The translations under genes were made by a program, and so were the position numbers. Positions 17,676 through 28,272 of a stretch of DNA of 48,462 nt are shown piece by piece (position 1 is the first letter of the stretch; each line of letters starts with the position of its first letter). Under the pieces are notes generated by a model, which saw only the letters and a program-made list of their open reading frames with translations, was not told where the DNA came from and did no database searches. The stretch covers positions 1-48,462 of the forward strand of contig NZ_JMTZ01000023.1 of NCBI RefSeq assembly GCF_000731095.1, given 5' to 3'. Source of the DNA: Lysobacter antibioticus (lineage in GTDB: Bacteria > Pseudomonadota > Gammaproteobacteria > Xanthomonadales > Xanthomonadaceae).

Positions 17676-19043
17676 ATGTTCGAATCCCTGACCCAACGCC
17701 TCTCCGGCACCATCGAGCGCCTGCGTGGCCGCGGCCGTCTGACCGAGGAAAACATCCGCGAATCGCTGCGCGAGGTCCGCATCGCCCTGCTCGAGGCCGA
17801 CGTGGCCCTGCCGGTGGTGCAGGCCCTGATCGAGCGCATCAAGATCCGCGCGGTCGGCCAGGAAGTGTTGAAGAGCCTGACCCCGGGCCAGGCCCTGATC
17901 AAGGTGGTGCGCGACGAGCTGACCACGGTCATGGGCTCGCAGGCCGCCGATCTCAATCTCAACGTGCCGGCGCCGGCGGTGATCCTGATGGCCGGCCTGC
18001 AAGGCGCCGGCAAGACCACCACCGTCGGCAAGCTCGCCAAGCATCTGCGCGAGCGCCGCAAGAAGAAGGTCATGGTGGTCTCGGCCGACGTCTACCGCCC
18101 GGCCGCGATCGAGCAGCTCAAGCAGCTCGCCGAGCAGGTCGAGGTGTTGTTCTTCGCCTCGGACGCGTCGCAGAAGCCCGTGGACATCGTCCGCGCGGCG
18201 ATCGCCGACGCGCGCAAGTCGTACGTCGACGTGCTGCTGGTCGATACCGCCGGCCGCCTCGCCATCGACGAAGCGATGATGAGCGAGATCAAGGCGCTGC
18301 ACGCCGCCGCCGCGCCGGTCGAGACCCTGTTCGTGGTCGACTCGATGACCGGCCAGGACGCCGCGATCACCGCCAAGGCCTTCAGCGAAGCCCTGCCGTT
18401 GACCGGCGTGGTGCTGACCAAGACCGACGGCGACGCCCGCGGCGGCGCGGCCTTGTCGGTGCGCTACGTCACCGGCCGCCCGATCAAGTTCATCGGCGTC
18501 GGCGAGAAGCCCGACGGCCTCGACGTGTTCCACCCCGACCGCGTCGCCAGCCGCATTCTCGACATGGGCGACGTGCTGTCGCTGGTCGAGCAGGTCGAAC
18601 AGCAGGTCGACAAGGACAAGGCGCAGAAGCTCGCCGAGAAGGTCGCCAAGGGCAAGAAATTCGACCTCAACGACATGAAGGACCAGCTCGAGCAGATGCA
18701 GAACATGGGCGGCCTGCACGGCCTCATGGACAAGCTGCCGGGCATGGGCCAGATCCCCGAGTCGGTCAAGAACCAGGTCACCGGCAAGGAAGTGCCGCGC
18801 ATGGTCGCGATCATCAATTCGATGACCAAGAAAGAGCGCCGTAACCCGGGCCTGCTCAACGGTTCGCGCCGCGCGCGCATCGCCAAGGGCGCGGGCCTGA
18901 CCCCGGCCGACGTCAACAAGCTGATGAAGCAGTATCAGCAGATGGAAAAGATGATGAGCAAGCTGTCCGGCGGCGGCATGAAGGGTTTGATGCGCGGCAT
19001 GAAGGGCATGATGGGCGGCCGCGGCGGTATGCCGTTCCGCTGA
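17676..19043 (+). CDS. ffh: Signal recognition particle GTPase Ffh
   Basis: 455 residues, the usual Ffh length. It targets nascent inner-membrane proteins to the Sec translocon together with 4.5S RNA and FtsY. It has an N-domain helical bundle (1-~85) and a G-domain with P-loop GLQGAGKTT at 107-115, DTAGRLAIDE, and TKTDGDARGGAALS. The C-terminal M-domain is Met-rich (MKGLMRGMKGMMGGRGGMPFR at the end), with the RNA-binding segment KKERRNPGLLNGSRRARIAKGAG. Start ATG 17676 gives the canonical MFESLTQRLSGTIERLRGRG. Confidence 0.98.
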   Translation: MFESLTQRLSGTIERLRGRGRLTEENIRESLREVRIALLEADVALPVVQALIERIKIRAVGQEVLKSLTPGQALIKVVRDELTTVMGSQAADLNLNVPAPAVILMAGLQGAGKTTTVGKLAKHLRERRKKKVMVVSADVYRPAAIEQLKQLAEQVEVLFFASDASQKPVDIVRAAIADARKSYVDVLLVDTAGRLAIDEAMMSEIKALHAAAAPVETLFVVDSMTGQDAAITAKAFSEALPLTGVVLTKTDGDARGGAALSVRYVTGRPIKFIGVGEKPDGLDVFHPDRVASRILDMGDVLSLVEQVEQQVDKDKAQKLAEKVAKGKKFDLNDMKDQLEQMQNMGGLHGLMDKLPGMGQIPESVKNQVTGKEVPRMVAIINSMTKKERRNPGLLNGSRRARIAKGAGLTPADVNKLMKQYQQMEKMMSKLSGGGMKGLMRGMKGMMGGRGGMPFR

Positions 19044-19066
19044 TCGTGCGTCGCGCGTGCCGATAA

Positions 19067-19100
19067 AAAACGGCGGCCGTTCGGTCGCCGTTTTGGTTTT
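19067..19100 (+). terminator. Intrinsic terminator after ffh
   Basis: Stem AAAACGGCG / CGCCGTTTT with a 10-nt loop, followed by TTTTGGTTTT, 24 nt after the ffh stop. The A-run on the 5' side suggests it could also function on the other strand. Confidence 0.85.
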
Positions 19101-19268
19101 ATGCGGATTCGATGTGCAACGAGTTCGGCCTGAGCCGAGCCGGCGGCCTGACCTCTGCGACAGCCGGCTCAGCTGCAGCCACTACGGGGCTGGAAGCGGC
19201 TTTGTTCAGGAATGAGGCCCCGGAAGCCCACGATTCGGCCCGATTCGGGCTTGGGGCAGGGCCCGGGT

Positions 19269-19296
19269 TTGCCCAAGCCGCGGAATCGGTTAGACT
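19269..19296 (+). promoter_or_regulatory. Putative promoter of the rpsP-rimM-trmD cluster
   Basis: -35-like TTGCCC (19269-19274), 16-nt spacer, -10-like TAGACT (19291-19296), giving a leader of about 47 nt before rpsP. A short inverted repeat (CTTGGGGCA / TGCCCAAG, 19250-19277) overlaps the -35. The rest of the ffh-rpsP gap (19101-19249) shows nothing else I can support. Confidence 0.5.
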
Positions 19297-19349
19297 TTCC
19301 GGCTTACCCCGTCATTCCGACGGCTGGGCAACACAGGAAAGCAGACCCC

Positions 19350-19607
19350 ATGGTCAAGATTCGACTGACCCGCGGCGGCGCCAAGAAGCGTCCGTTCTAC
19401 CACATCATCGTCACCGACAGCCGCAGCGCCCGCGACGGCCGCAACATCGAGCGCGTCGGTTTCTACAACCCGGTGGCCGCCGGCGCCGAAAAGCGCGTCG
19501 AGCTCAACGTCGAGCGCGTGAAGCACTGGGTCTCCCAGGGCGCGCAGCTGACCGAAAAGGTCGCCGACCTGTACAAGCAGGCCGTCAAGGCCGCTCCGGC
19601 CGCCTGA
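19350..19607 (+). CDS. rpsP: 30S ribosomal protein S16
   Basis: 85 residues, standard bS16 size. The N-terminus [20 protein letters not shown] and the block [14 protein letters not shown] are diagnostic. bS16 binds 16S rRNA early in 30S assembly. A GGAAAG ribosome-binding site sits 10 nt before ATG 19350. It is the first gene of the conserved rpsP-rimM-trmD-rplS group. Confidence 0.98.
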   Translation: MVKIRLTRGGAKKRPFYHIIVTDSRSARDGRNIERVGFYNPVAAGAEKRVELNVERVKHWVSQGAQLTEKVADLYKQAVKAAPAA

Positions 19608-19651
19608 GCCGGCGGGCCGCGCGCCTGGCGCGCGGCCCGATTACCGCACCG

Positions 19652-20167
19652 ATGACAGATTCCACGCGCCGCATCCTGCTGGGCAGGGTGCTTGGCGCTT
19701 TCGGTCTTCGCGGCGAAGCCAAGCTCGAGTCCTGGACCGAGCCGCGCGTTGCGATCTTCCGCTACCAGCCCTGGATCGTGCGCGACCCGCAGGGCCGCGA
19801 GCGCGAGCTTTCGGGCGTGCGCGGGCGCGAAAGCGGCAAGTACCTGATCGCCAATTTCCCCGAAGTCACCGATCGCGACACGGTCGAGGCCATGCACGGC
19901 ACCGAGATCTACGTGCCGCGTTCGGCGCTGCCGCCGCCCAAGGCCGGCGAATACTACTGGGTCGACCTGGAAGGCCTGCGCGTGGTCACGACCGAGGGCG
20001 TTTCGCTCGGCACGGTCTCGCACCTGTTTTCCACCGGCGCTAACGACGTGCTGGTCGCCCGCGACGACACCCGCGAGCGCATGATTCCGTTCGTACTCCC
20101 GCAGTACGTCACTTCGGTCGATTTCGACAACAATACGGTCACGGTCGACTGGGATCCCGAGTTCTAG
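19652..20167 (+). CDS. rimM: Ribosome maturation factor RimM
   Basis: 171 residues. N-terminal RimM domain ([26 protein letters not shown]) and C-terminal PRC-barrel ([18 protein letters not shown] ... [27 protein letters not shown]). RimM helps assemble the 30S head and contacts S19. The start ATG 19652 is 44 nt after rpsP. Confidence 0.97.
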   Translation: MTDSTRRILLGRVLGAFGLRGEAKLESWTEPRVAIFRYQPWIVRDPQGRERELSGVRGRESGKYLIANFPEVTDRDTVEAMHGTEIYVPRSALPPPKAGEYYWVDLEGLRVVTTEGVSLGTVSHLFSTGANDVLVARDDTRERMIPFVLPQYVTSVDFDNNTVTVDWDPEF

Positions 20168-20271
20168 GAACGAGTGAAGAGGAACGAGGAACGAATGCGT
20201 TCCCGTCTCTCTCGCAGCGTTTCGGCAGTTCCCGCATTGCCACTCGTTTTTCTTTACTGGGCACTCGTTCC
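20167..20271. repeat. Inverted-repeat element between rimM and trmD
   Basis: Perfect 10-bp arms GGAACGAGTG (20167-20176) and CACTCGTTCC (20262-20271), with a further GGAACGAGG copy at 20181-20189, flank the 112-nt gap. It leaves trmD without a recognisable Shine-Dalgarno sequence, since CCTCGCTCCC directly precedes its ATG. Probably an interspersed repeat that inserted between two operon genes. Confidence 0.55.
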
Positions 20272-20279
20272 TCGCTCCC

Positions 20280-21116
20280 ATGCGCATCGACGTCATCAGC
20301 CTGTTCCCCGAATTCGTCGCCCAGTGCGCCGCGTTCGGCGTGGTCGGCCGTGCCGGCGAACGCGGGCTGCTGTCGCTGCACGGCTGGAATCCGCGCGATT
20401 ACGCCGAGGGCAACTACCGCCGCGTCGACGAACGTCCGTTCGGCGGCGGTCCCGGCATGGTGATGCTGATCGAGCCGCTGCGTGCCGCGATCCGCGCCGC
20501 GCGCGCGGCCGATCCGACCCCGGCGCGGGTGGTCTATATGAGCCCGCAAGGCGTGCGCCTGGACCAGGCCAAGGTCCGCGAACTGGCCGCCCACGAGCGC
20601 CTGATCCTGTTGTGCGGCCGCTATGAAGGCGTCGACGAGCGCCTGATCCAGGCCGAGGTCGACGAGGAAGTCTCGATCGGCGACTACGTCCTGTCCGGCG
20701 GCGAACTCGCTGCGGCGGTGATCGTCGACGCGGTCGCCCGGCTCCAGGACGGCGCCCTCAACGACGCCGAGTCGGCGGTCCAGGACAGTTTCGAGGACGG
20801 CCTGCTCGACTGCCCGCATTACACCCGCCCGGTCGAGCACGAGCTCGGCGGCGTGCCGGCGGTGCTGATGTCGGGCAACCACGCCCATATCGCGCGCTGG
20901 CGCCGGCAGCAGTCGCTGGGCCGGACCTGGCAGCGCCGGCCCGACCTGCTCGACGAGGCGGCTCTGTCCAAAGCCGACCGCAAGCTGCTGGAGGCCTACC
21001 GGGCCGAGCTGGCCGCCTCGCAGGCCGCCGCAGAGCCGGGCGAGGGCGGGGCTGGAAGCGTTTCCAGTGCCGATCAGGCCCCGGCCAAGGCTCCCGGCCC
21101 GGGTCGGACGGCCTGA
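20280..21116 (+). CDS. trmD: tRNA (guanine-37-N1)-methyltransferase TrmD
   Basis: 278 residues. TrmD methylates G37 of tRNAs that have G36, preventing +1 frameshifts. It has the SPOUT trefoil-knot motifs: [11 protein letters not shown] early, [14 protein letters not shown], and [14 protein letters not shown] at the SAM-binding knot, plus LDCPHYTRP. The C-terminal ~30 residues form a low-complexity Ala/Gly/Pro tail ([20 protein letters not shown]) beyond the usual end. ATG 20280 gives the standard [12 protein letters not shown]. No Shine-Dalgarno is visible. Confidence 0.97.
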   Translation: MRIDVISLFPEFVAQCAAFGVVGRAGERGLLSLHGWNPRDYAEGNYRRVDERPFGGGPGMVMLIEPLRAAIRAARAADPTPARVVYMSPQGVRLDQAKVRELAAHERLILLCGRYEGVDERLIQAEVDEEVSIGDYVLSGGELAAAVIVDAVARLQDGALNDAESAVQDSFEDGLLDCPHYTRPVEHELGGVPAVLMSGNHAHIARWRRQQSLGRTWQRRPDLLDEAALSKADRKLLEAYRAELAASQAAAEPGEGGAGSVSSADQAPAKAPGPGRTA

Positions 21117-21132
21117 GACGGGCAGCCCAAGC

Positions 21133-21162
21133 TGGCAACCCGATAAAAAATGCCGCTATAAT
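21133..21162 (+). promoter_or_regulatory. Internal promoter of rplS
   Basis: -10 TATAAT (21157-21162) matches the consensus perfectly; TGGCAA (21133-21138) with an 18-nt spacer is a fair -35. It gives a leader of about 85 nt and would allow rplS to be made independently of trmD. Confidence 0.65.
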
Positions 21163-21252
21163 TAGCCGCTTAGCCGTACCCATTTGCTGTACCGATGCCA
21201 TGACGCGGGTCCACGTGCACTCGCGCAACAACTAATCCAACAGGCCGCACCC

Positions 21253-21660
21253 ATGAACAAGCCCTCTATCCACACCCTGCTGCAGAACTTCGAAGCCGAA
21301 CAGATCCAGCGCAAGCTGCCCGACTTCAGCCCCGGCGACACCGTCGTGGTCAACGTCAAGGTCAAGGAAGGCAACCGCGAGCGCGTCCAGGCCTATGAAG
21401 GCGTGGTCATCGCCAAGAAGAACGGCGGCCTGAACTCCTCGTTCACCGTCCGCAAGATTTCGCACGGCTTCGGCGTCGAGCGCGTCTTCCAGACCCACAG
21501 CGCGATCATCGACTCGGTCGACGTCAAGCGCCGCGGTAAGGTTCGCGCCGGCAAGCTGTACTACCTGCGCGGCCTGGAAGGCAAGAAGGCCCGCATCAAG
21601 GAAGACCTCGCTGCCTACGCGCGCGCCAAGAGCGCTGCCGCGGCTGCCGCAGCCGAGTAA
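21253..21660 (+). CDS. rplS: 50S ribosomal protein L19
   Basis: 135 residues with the bL19 pattern: [47 protein letters not shown], and [33 protein letters not shown]. It lies at the 30S-50S interface. It ends in an Ala-rich tail slightly longer than in enterics. Last gene of the ribosomal cluster, followed by a clear terminator. Confidence 0.98.
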   Translation: MNKPSIHTLLQNFEAEQIQRKLPDFSPGDTVVVNVKVKEGNRERVQAYEGVVIAKKNGGLNSSFTVRKISHGFGVERVFQTHSAIIDSVDVKRRGKVRAGKLYYLRGLEGKKARIKEDLAAYARAKSAAAAAAAE

Positions 21661-21693
21661 TCCCGTCGCCGCGCCTCACCGCGCAGCGCATCG

Positions 21694-21724
21694 AACGGCC
21701 GCCGTAAGGCGGCCGTTTTCGTTT
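21694..21724 (+). terminator. Intrinsic terminator after rplS
   Basis: Perfect 10-bp stem AACGGCCGCC / GGCGGCCGTT with a GTAA tetraloop, followed by TTCGTTTC, 33 nt after the stop. Confidence 0.88.
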
Positions 21725-21954
21725 CCGGCGGCGTCAGGCCGAAGCGAAACGGCGGCGGCTGGAACGGGCCGGTTCTCGCCGGCTTTCGACGTCGCCGCCG
21801 CGCTGCTGACGCAGCCGCCGAGCGCGTCCGCGACATAGGCCGCAACGGCCCCGCTTTTCGACCGCTCCCGGAATATACGCCGGGGCCGGTTCGCGCTAGA
21901 TTCCCGACGCGGCGCCGCCCGCACGATGCCGCCCCCGCGGCAGGAGAGCGCAAC

Positions 21955-22320
21955 GTGAATCCCGGTTTGTCCGAAGGCGATATCTGCACCTATCTGCGCA
22001 GCGACGGCGCATGGGGATTCTTCTGGGTGCAGCGTATCGATGCCTTGCCCGACGGCCGCGACGCCTTGTCGCTGCGCAAGTTCGACACCCACACCGCCGA
22101 GGAAGTGCTGCGCGAGCACGTCGACGAGGTCGCCGAACTCAAGAGCCTGCGCCTACTCGGCCATTTCCCCATCGTCGGCACGCGCGTGGCCGAGGTCGAG
22201 CCGCGGGTGATCGGCCATCTGCCGGTACGCGAGAGCGACCTGGAGGGCTACCGCATCTGGCGCGAGGCCTTCGACAAGGGCGAGGCTGGGGTGTTTACCT
22301 TGCCGTTGCAGGACATCTGA
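21955..22320 (+). CDS. Hypothetical protein, 121 aa
   Basis: GTG start at 21955 (frame begins NPGLSEGDICTYLRSDGAWGFF) with a good AGGAGA site 7 nt upstream; no alternative start keeps the conserved-looking N-terminus. The product is acidic and soluble, without signal peptide or membrane helices. The repeated alternation of W/F and charged residues (GAWGFFWVQRIDALPDGRDALSLRKFD) suggests a small beta-rich fold followed by a helical end (DLEGYRIWREAFDKGEAG). I do not recognise a family. It converges with the MATE gene. Confidence 0.75.
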   Translation: MNPGLSEGDICTYLRSDGAWGFFWVQRIDALPDGRDALSLRKFDTHTAEEVLREHVDEVAELKSLRLLGHFPIVGTRVAEVEPRVIGHLPVRESDLEGYRIWREAFDKGEAGVFTLPLQDI

Positions 22321-22389
22321 CCCCGCCCGCGGGCATGGCGGCGCACGAATCTGCAGCGTCTACGCGCCGCAATGCCGACCGGCGCGGCG

Positions 22390-23943
22390 TCAGCGAACAG
22401 GGCGCTCGCGCGCAGGCGTGCCGACGATGTCGATCTCGCCGATCTCGCCGATCTCGTCGGTCTCCTCAGGACTCGCATCGGCCACCGGCGCCGACGGCGA
22501 CGCGGCGATTTCGGCCGGGGTGGCGATGGTTTGGGCAGCGATCGGCGCGACGACGCGCTCGGGCGCGGCCATCATCCGCGAACGTCGCCAGCCACCCCAG
22601 CGGTAGTAGGCGATCGACATCAGCATCGAGCACAGCGCGCTGACCGGGAAACTCCACCACAGCGCATCGGTGCCGATCGCCGGCTGCAGCAAGGTCGCGA
22701 ACGGCACGCGGATGCCCCATAGCGCGAAACCGAGGATCAACAGCGGCGGCACCACCGCGCCCGTCGCGCGCACCACGCCGGAAATCACGAAGGTCACGCC
22801 GAAGAACAGGAACGACCAGATCGCGATATGGTTGAGATGGCGCGCGATTTCGAACGAAGCGCTGCCTTCCGGCAGGAACAGCGCCAGGGTGTAGCGGTCG
22901 AACAGGATCAGCGGCACGATCAGCGCGCCGGTCATGAGGAAGTTGAAACCGGTGCCGGTGCGCGCGGTCGCGTCGACGCGGTCCCAACGCCCGGCGCCGA
23001 CGCTCTGCGCGGCGATCGACGAACAGGCCGCGCCGATCGCCATCGCCGGCATCTGCACATAGGTCCACAACTGCAGCGCGGCGCCATAGCCGGCCGCGGT
23101 GCCGGTGCCGTGGGCATTGACCAGGCTGATCATCGCGATCATCGCCAACGAGATCAGCACCATCTGCAAACCCATCGGCACGCCCTTGACGATCAACGCG
23201 CGCAACACGGTCGGGTCGATCTTCAGCAGATGCGCGTCCTGGCGGCCGAGCCAGAGCACGTGGCGCTTGCGTCGCAGATACAGCAGCATCGCCATCAGAC
23301 CCAGGCCCTGGGCGAAGAAGGTCGAAGCGGCCGAGCCGGCGATGCCGAGCGCGGGGATCGGCCCCCAGCCGAAGATCAGCAAGGGGTTGAAGGCGATGTC
23401 GAGCACCACCGCCATCAGCAGGAAGCGGAACGGCGTGCGCGAATCGCCGGCGCCGCGCAGGGCCGCCGAGATGAAGGCGAAGGCGTACAGGAACGGCATC
23501 GACAGGAAGATCACCCGCAGGTAGTCCTCGGCCAGCGGCAGCGCCGCCGCGGGCGTGCCCATCGCGCGCAACACCGGATCGGCCATGAACCAACCGGCCG
23601 CGGCGATCAGCGCCGACAGGCCGATGAAGAAGGTCGCGCTGGTGCCCATGACCCGGCGCGCGCGCGCGGTGTCCTTGGCGCCGATCGCCTGGCCGATCAG
23701 GATCGTCGCGGCCATGCCGATGCCGAAGATCGAACCGATCAGGAAGAACATAATGTTGTTGGCGTTCGCGGTCGCGGTCAGCGCGGCTTCGCCGAGATAA
23801 CGCCCGACCCAGATCGAGTTGATCGAGCCGTTGAGCGACTGCGCGGCGTTACCGGCCATGATCGGCAGCGCGAAAGCGATCATCGTGCGTCCGATCGGAC
23901 CTTCGGTCAGCAGATGGCTGCCGCGTGAGGGGCTGGGGGCCAT
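22390..23943 (-). CDS. MATE-family multidrug/Na+ antiporter
   Basis: 517 residues and twelve predicted membrane helices in two six-helix halves. MATE hallmarks are present: LLTEGPIGRTMIAFALPIMAGNAAQSL at the N-terminus, IGQAIGAKDTARARRVMG, and GWGPIPALGIAGSAASTFFAQ. It exports cationic drugs or metabolites in exchange for Na+ or H+. Start ATG 23943 (MAPSPSRG) is preferred over 24108 because the extension overlaps the hslR gene and its promoter. The last ~60 residues form an odd soluble tail rich in Ala/Pro ending with an EIGEIGEI repeat, beyond the usual MATE end. Confidence 0.93.
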   Translation of the reverse strand: MAPSPSRGSHLLTEGPIGRTMIAFALPIMAGNAAQSLNGSINSIWVGRYLGEAALTATANANNIMFFLIGSIFGIGMAATILIGQAIGAKDTARARRVMGTSATFFIGLSALIAAAGWFMADPVLRAMGTPAAALPLAEDYLRVIFLSMPFLYAFAFISAALRGAGDSRTPFRFLLMAVVLDIAFNPLLIFGWGPIPALGIAGSAASTFFAQGLGLMAMLLYLRRKRHVLWLGRQDAHLLKIDPTVLRALIVKGVPMGLQMVLISLAMIAMISLVNAHGTGTAAGYGAALQLWTYVQMPAMAIGAACSSIAAQSVGAGRWDRVDATARTGTGFNFLMTGALIVPLILFDRYTLALFLPEGSASFEIARHLNHIAIWSFLFFGVTFVISGVVRATGAVVPPLLILGFALWGIRVPFATLLQPAIGTDALWWSFPVSALCSMLMSIAYYRWGGWRRSRMMAAPERVVAPIAAQTIATPAEIAASPSAPVADASPEETDEIGEIGEIDIVGTPARERPVR

Positions 23944-24044
23944 GACGGGATCCGTGCGGAGTCGGCGCAGTATGCCGGCTGATCGGTGAGCGGGTCGTCG
24001 CCCTACCTGCGTCGGCAGCGGGAACGTCGGCCCGCGGCCCTCAG

Positions 24045-24072
24045 TTGCCGTGTAGGAACGCAGTGGTATCTT
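24045..24072 (+). promoter_or_regulatory. Promoter of hslR, nearly leaderless
   Basis: TTGCCG (24045-24050), 16-nt spacer, TATCTT (24067-24072); the ATG follows at 24081. The expected transcription start is at or 1-2 nt before the ATG and no Shine-Dalgarno is present. Confidence 0.5.
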
Positions 24073-24080
24073 TCGCGCCG

Positions 24081-24500
24081 ATGAGCAAGCAAGAGATTCC
24101 TTCGCCACCGCCGCAGGCCTCGGTCCGTCTGGATCTGTGGTTGTGGGCGGCGCGTTTCTTCAAGACCCGCAGCCTGGCGCGGCAGGCGGTCGAGACCGGC
24201 AAGGTCGAGATCGGCGGTCAGCGCGGCAAGGCCTCGCGCGCGCTGCGCGTCGGCGACGCCTTGCGCATCGCGCGGGGCGAGGAAATGTTCGAGGTCGCCG
24301 TGACCAGGCTCAGCGATACGCGCGGGCCGGCAAGCGTCGCCCAGACTCTGTACGCGGAAACCGAAGCCTCGCGCCTTGCCCGCGAGCAGGCACGGGCGAT
24401 GCGCGTGGCCGAACGCAATGGCTATCGCGCGCCGGAGACCAAGCCCGACAAGCGCGCGCGGCGCTTGATCAAAGCCCTGGGCGATATCGACGCTCTGTGA
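24081..24500 (+). CDS. hslR: RNA-binding S4-domain heat shock protein Hsp15 (HslR)
   Basis: 139 residues. An N-terminal S4 domain (RLDLWLWAARFFKTRSLARQAVETGKVEIGG ... LRVGDALRIARG) is followed by a basic tail. The known Hsp15 binds 50S subunits carrying stranded nascent chain and peptidyl-tRNA after heat shock and helps recycle them. ATG 24081 gives MSKQEIPSPPPQ. It is divergent from the MATE gene. Confidence 0.93.
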   Translation: MSKQEIPSPPPQASVRLDLWLWAARFFKTRSLARQAVETGKVEIGGQRGKASRALRVGDALRIARGEEMFEVAVTRLSDTRGPASVAQTLYAETEASRLAREQARAMRVAERNGYRAPETKPDKRARRLIKALGDIDAL

Positions 24501-24539
24501 GTTGCGCGCGTGTCGCCGTTCGATAACGGCGAATCGATG

Positions 24540-24577
24540 GCGGCGAAAACGAAAACGGCTGCGCCTGGGCGCAGCCG
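24540..24577 (-). terminator. Intrinsic terminator of the DUF937-like gene
   Basis: 10-bp stem CGGCTGCGCC / GGCGCAGCCG with a 2-nt centre (24556-24577). On the minus strand it is followed by TTTTCGTTTTCG. It sits about 30 nt past the stop at 24609. Confidence 0.8.
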
Positions 24578-24608
24578 TCGTCGATACATCGGGAAAACCA
24601 GCCTGGAT

Positions 24609-25241
24609 TCAGCGCTGGCCGCCGCCGAGCAGGCCGCCGCCGATCTTGAGCAGATCGCCCAGGCCCAACTGGCCGTCGCCGTCCTGGTCGAGCACCGCGC
24701 CGAGCAGGCCGCCGCCGAGGCCGCCCTGCTGGGAAATACGCTGCTCTTCCTGGCCGAGCACCTGGCCGAGCGCCTGCGGCGATGCCGCCTGGTTGCCGCC
24801 CGACATCATGCGTTGGGCGAGATAGGACAGCACGATCGGCGCCAGTACCTTCAACAGCGTATTGGCCTGGCTGCCGCCGAGACCGGTGGCCTGGCCGAGA
24901 CCTTCCGCCGCGGTTTCCTGGCGGCCGCCGAAGATGTGGCCGAGGATGCCGGCGCCGTCGGTCTGCCGGCTTGCGCCGCCGCCGCCGAGCACCGCACCGA
25001 GCACGCTGCCGATGTCGAGACCGCTGCCGGCGCCGGCGTGGTCGCGTTGCAGCGCGCCGAACAGCGCCTCGGCGCCCTGCGGCTGGCTGGCGTTGCGGCC
25101 GAGCGCGCCGAGCAGCAAGGGCAGGGCGGCGCTCACCGCGTTCTGCGTCTGCGGTTGCGACAGCCCGAGCTGGCTGCCCAGTTGCGCCAGCGGCTGGCCC
25201 TGGAGTTGGTTGAGAAGGTCGTCGGTCAGCGAAGCGCTCAT
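24609..25241 (-). CDS. DUF937/YidB-like protein with an EF-hand-type loop
   Basis: 210 residues from ATG 25241 (MSASLTDDLLNQLQG). The N-terminus and the segment NAVSAALPLLLGALGRNASQPQGAEALFGALQRD fit the DUF937 family (bacterial proteins of unknown function, often Gly/Gln-rich). The middle is Gly-rich (GSVLGAVLGGGGASRQ, GHIFGGRQ). Near the C-terminus DQDGDGQLGLGDLL (residues ~187-200) has the DxDxDG pattern of EF-hand or dockerin calcium loops. No signal peptide is seen. A T-rich stretch near 25312-25318 lies in its upstream region. Confidence 0.85.
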   Translation of the reverse strand: MSASLTDDLLNQLQGQPLAQLGSQLGLSQPQTQNAVSAALPLLLGALGRNASQPQGAEALFGALQRDHAGAGSGLDIGSVLGAVLGGGGASRQTDGAGILGHIFGGRQETAAEGLGQATGLGGSQANTLLKVLAPIVLSYLAQRMMSGGNQAASPQALGQVLGQEEQRISQQGGLGGGLLGAVLDQDGDGQLGLGDLLKIGGGLLGGGQR

Positions 25242-25444
25242 CGGGGTCGGTCCGTTGCAAGGAACCCAGATGCTAGCGCCGGCCGGTGAGCTTGGGGTGA
25301 GATTCGCGGGTTTTTTTCGATAGCACACTTACCCGCCGATAAGCGGGCGATAGAAGGGCGATAAACGAAGATTCATGCGCTCCATGGCGATCCGTCGCTC
25401 GGGCCGCGAGGCGCCGACTCGCGCAGCTACCGGCTCGGAAACGC

Positions 25445-25472
25445 AACGGGCCGGCCATCCGGCCGACCCGTT
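25445..25472 (-). terminator. Hairpin after katG
   Basis: Arms AACGGGCCGGCC / GGCCGACCCGTT with one mismatch and a 4-nt loop, 25 nt past the katG stop. No clear U-tract, so the strength as a terminator is uncertain. Confidence 0.55.
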
Positions 25473-25497
25473 CGAGTGGAAGCCGTGCTGGCCAGGC

Positions 25498-28173
<2,676 letters not shown>

Positions 28174-28242
28174 CAGGAGCGACTCGAGCCGCGACCGCGT
28201 GGGCACGGCCGGTGATGCTCTCGCGGCTTGCGCCGCTCCTAC
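28174..28242. repeat. Degenerate REP/BIME palindrome
   Basis: Right arm TCGCGGCTTGCGCCGCTCCTAC (28221-28242) is the reverse of the GTAGGAGCGGCGCAAGCCGCGA element found at 39535, 39655 and 48306. The left arm CAGGAGCGACTCGAGCCGCGACC (28174 onward) is a decayed opposite copy. It lies 30 nt past the stop of the AAA+ gene and may serve as its 3' hairpin. Confidence 0.7.
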
Positions 28243-28272
28243 CCATGAGATGTGCGGCGCATCAGGCGCCCA

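Noticed and set aside
22828-23928. 366-codon plus-strand frame opposite the MATE gene
   Set aside because: Antisense shadow without domain similarity; the minus strand encodes a full MATE transporter.
25305-25320. T-run GGGTTTTTTTCG as a plus-strand terminator
   Set aside because: No stable stem precedes it and no plus-strand gene ends there.
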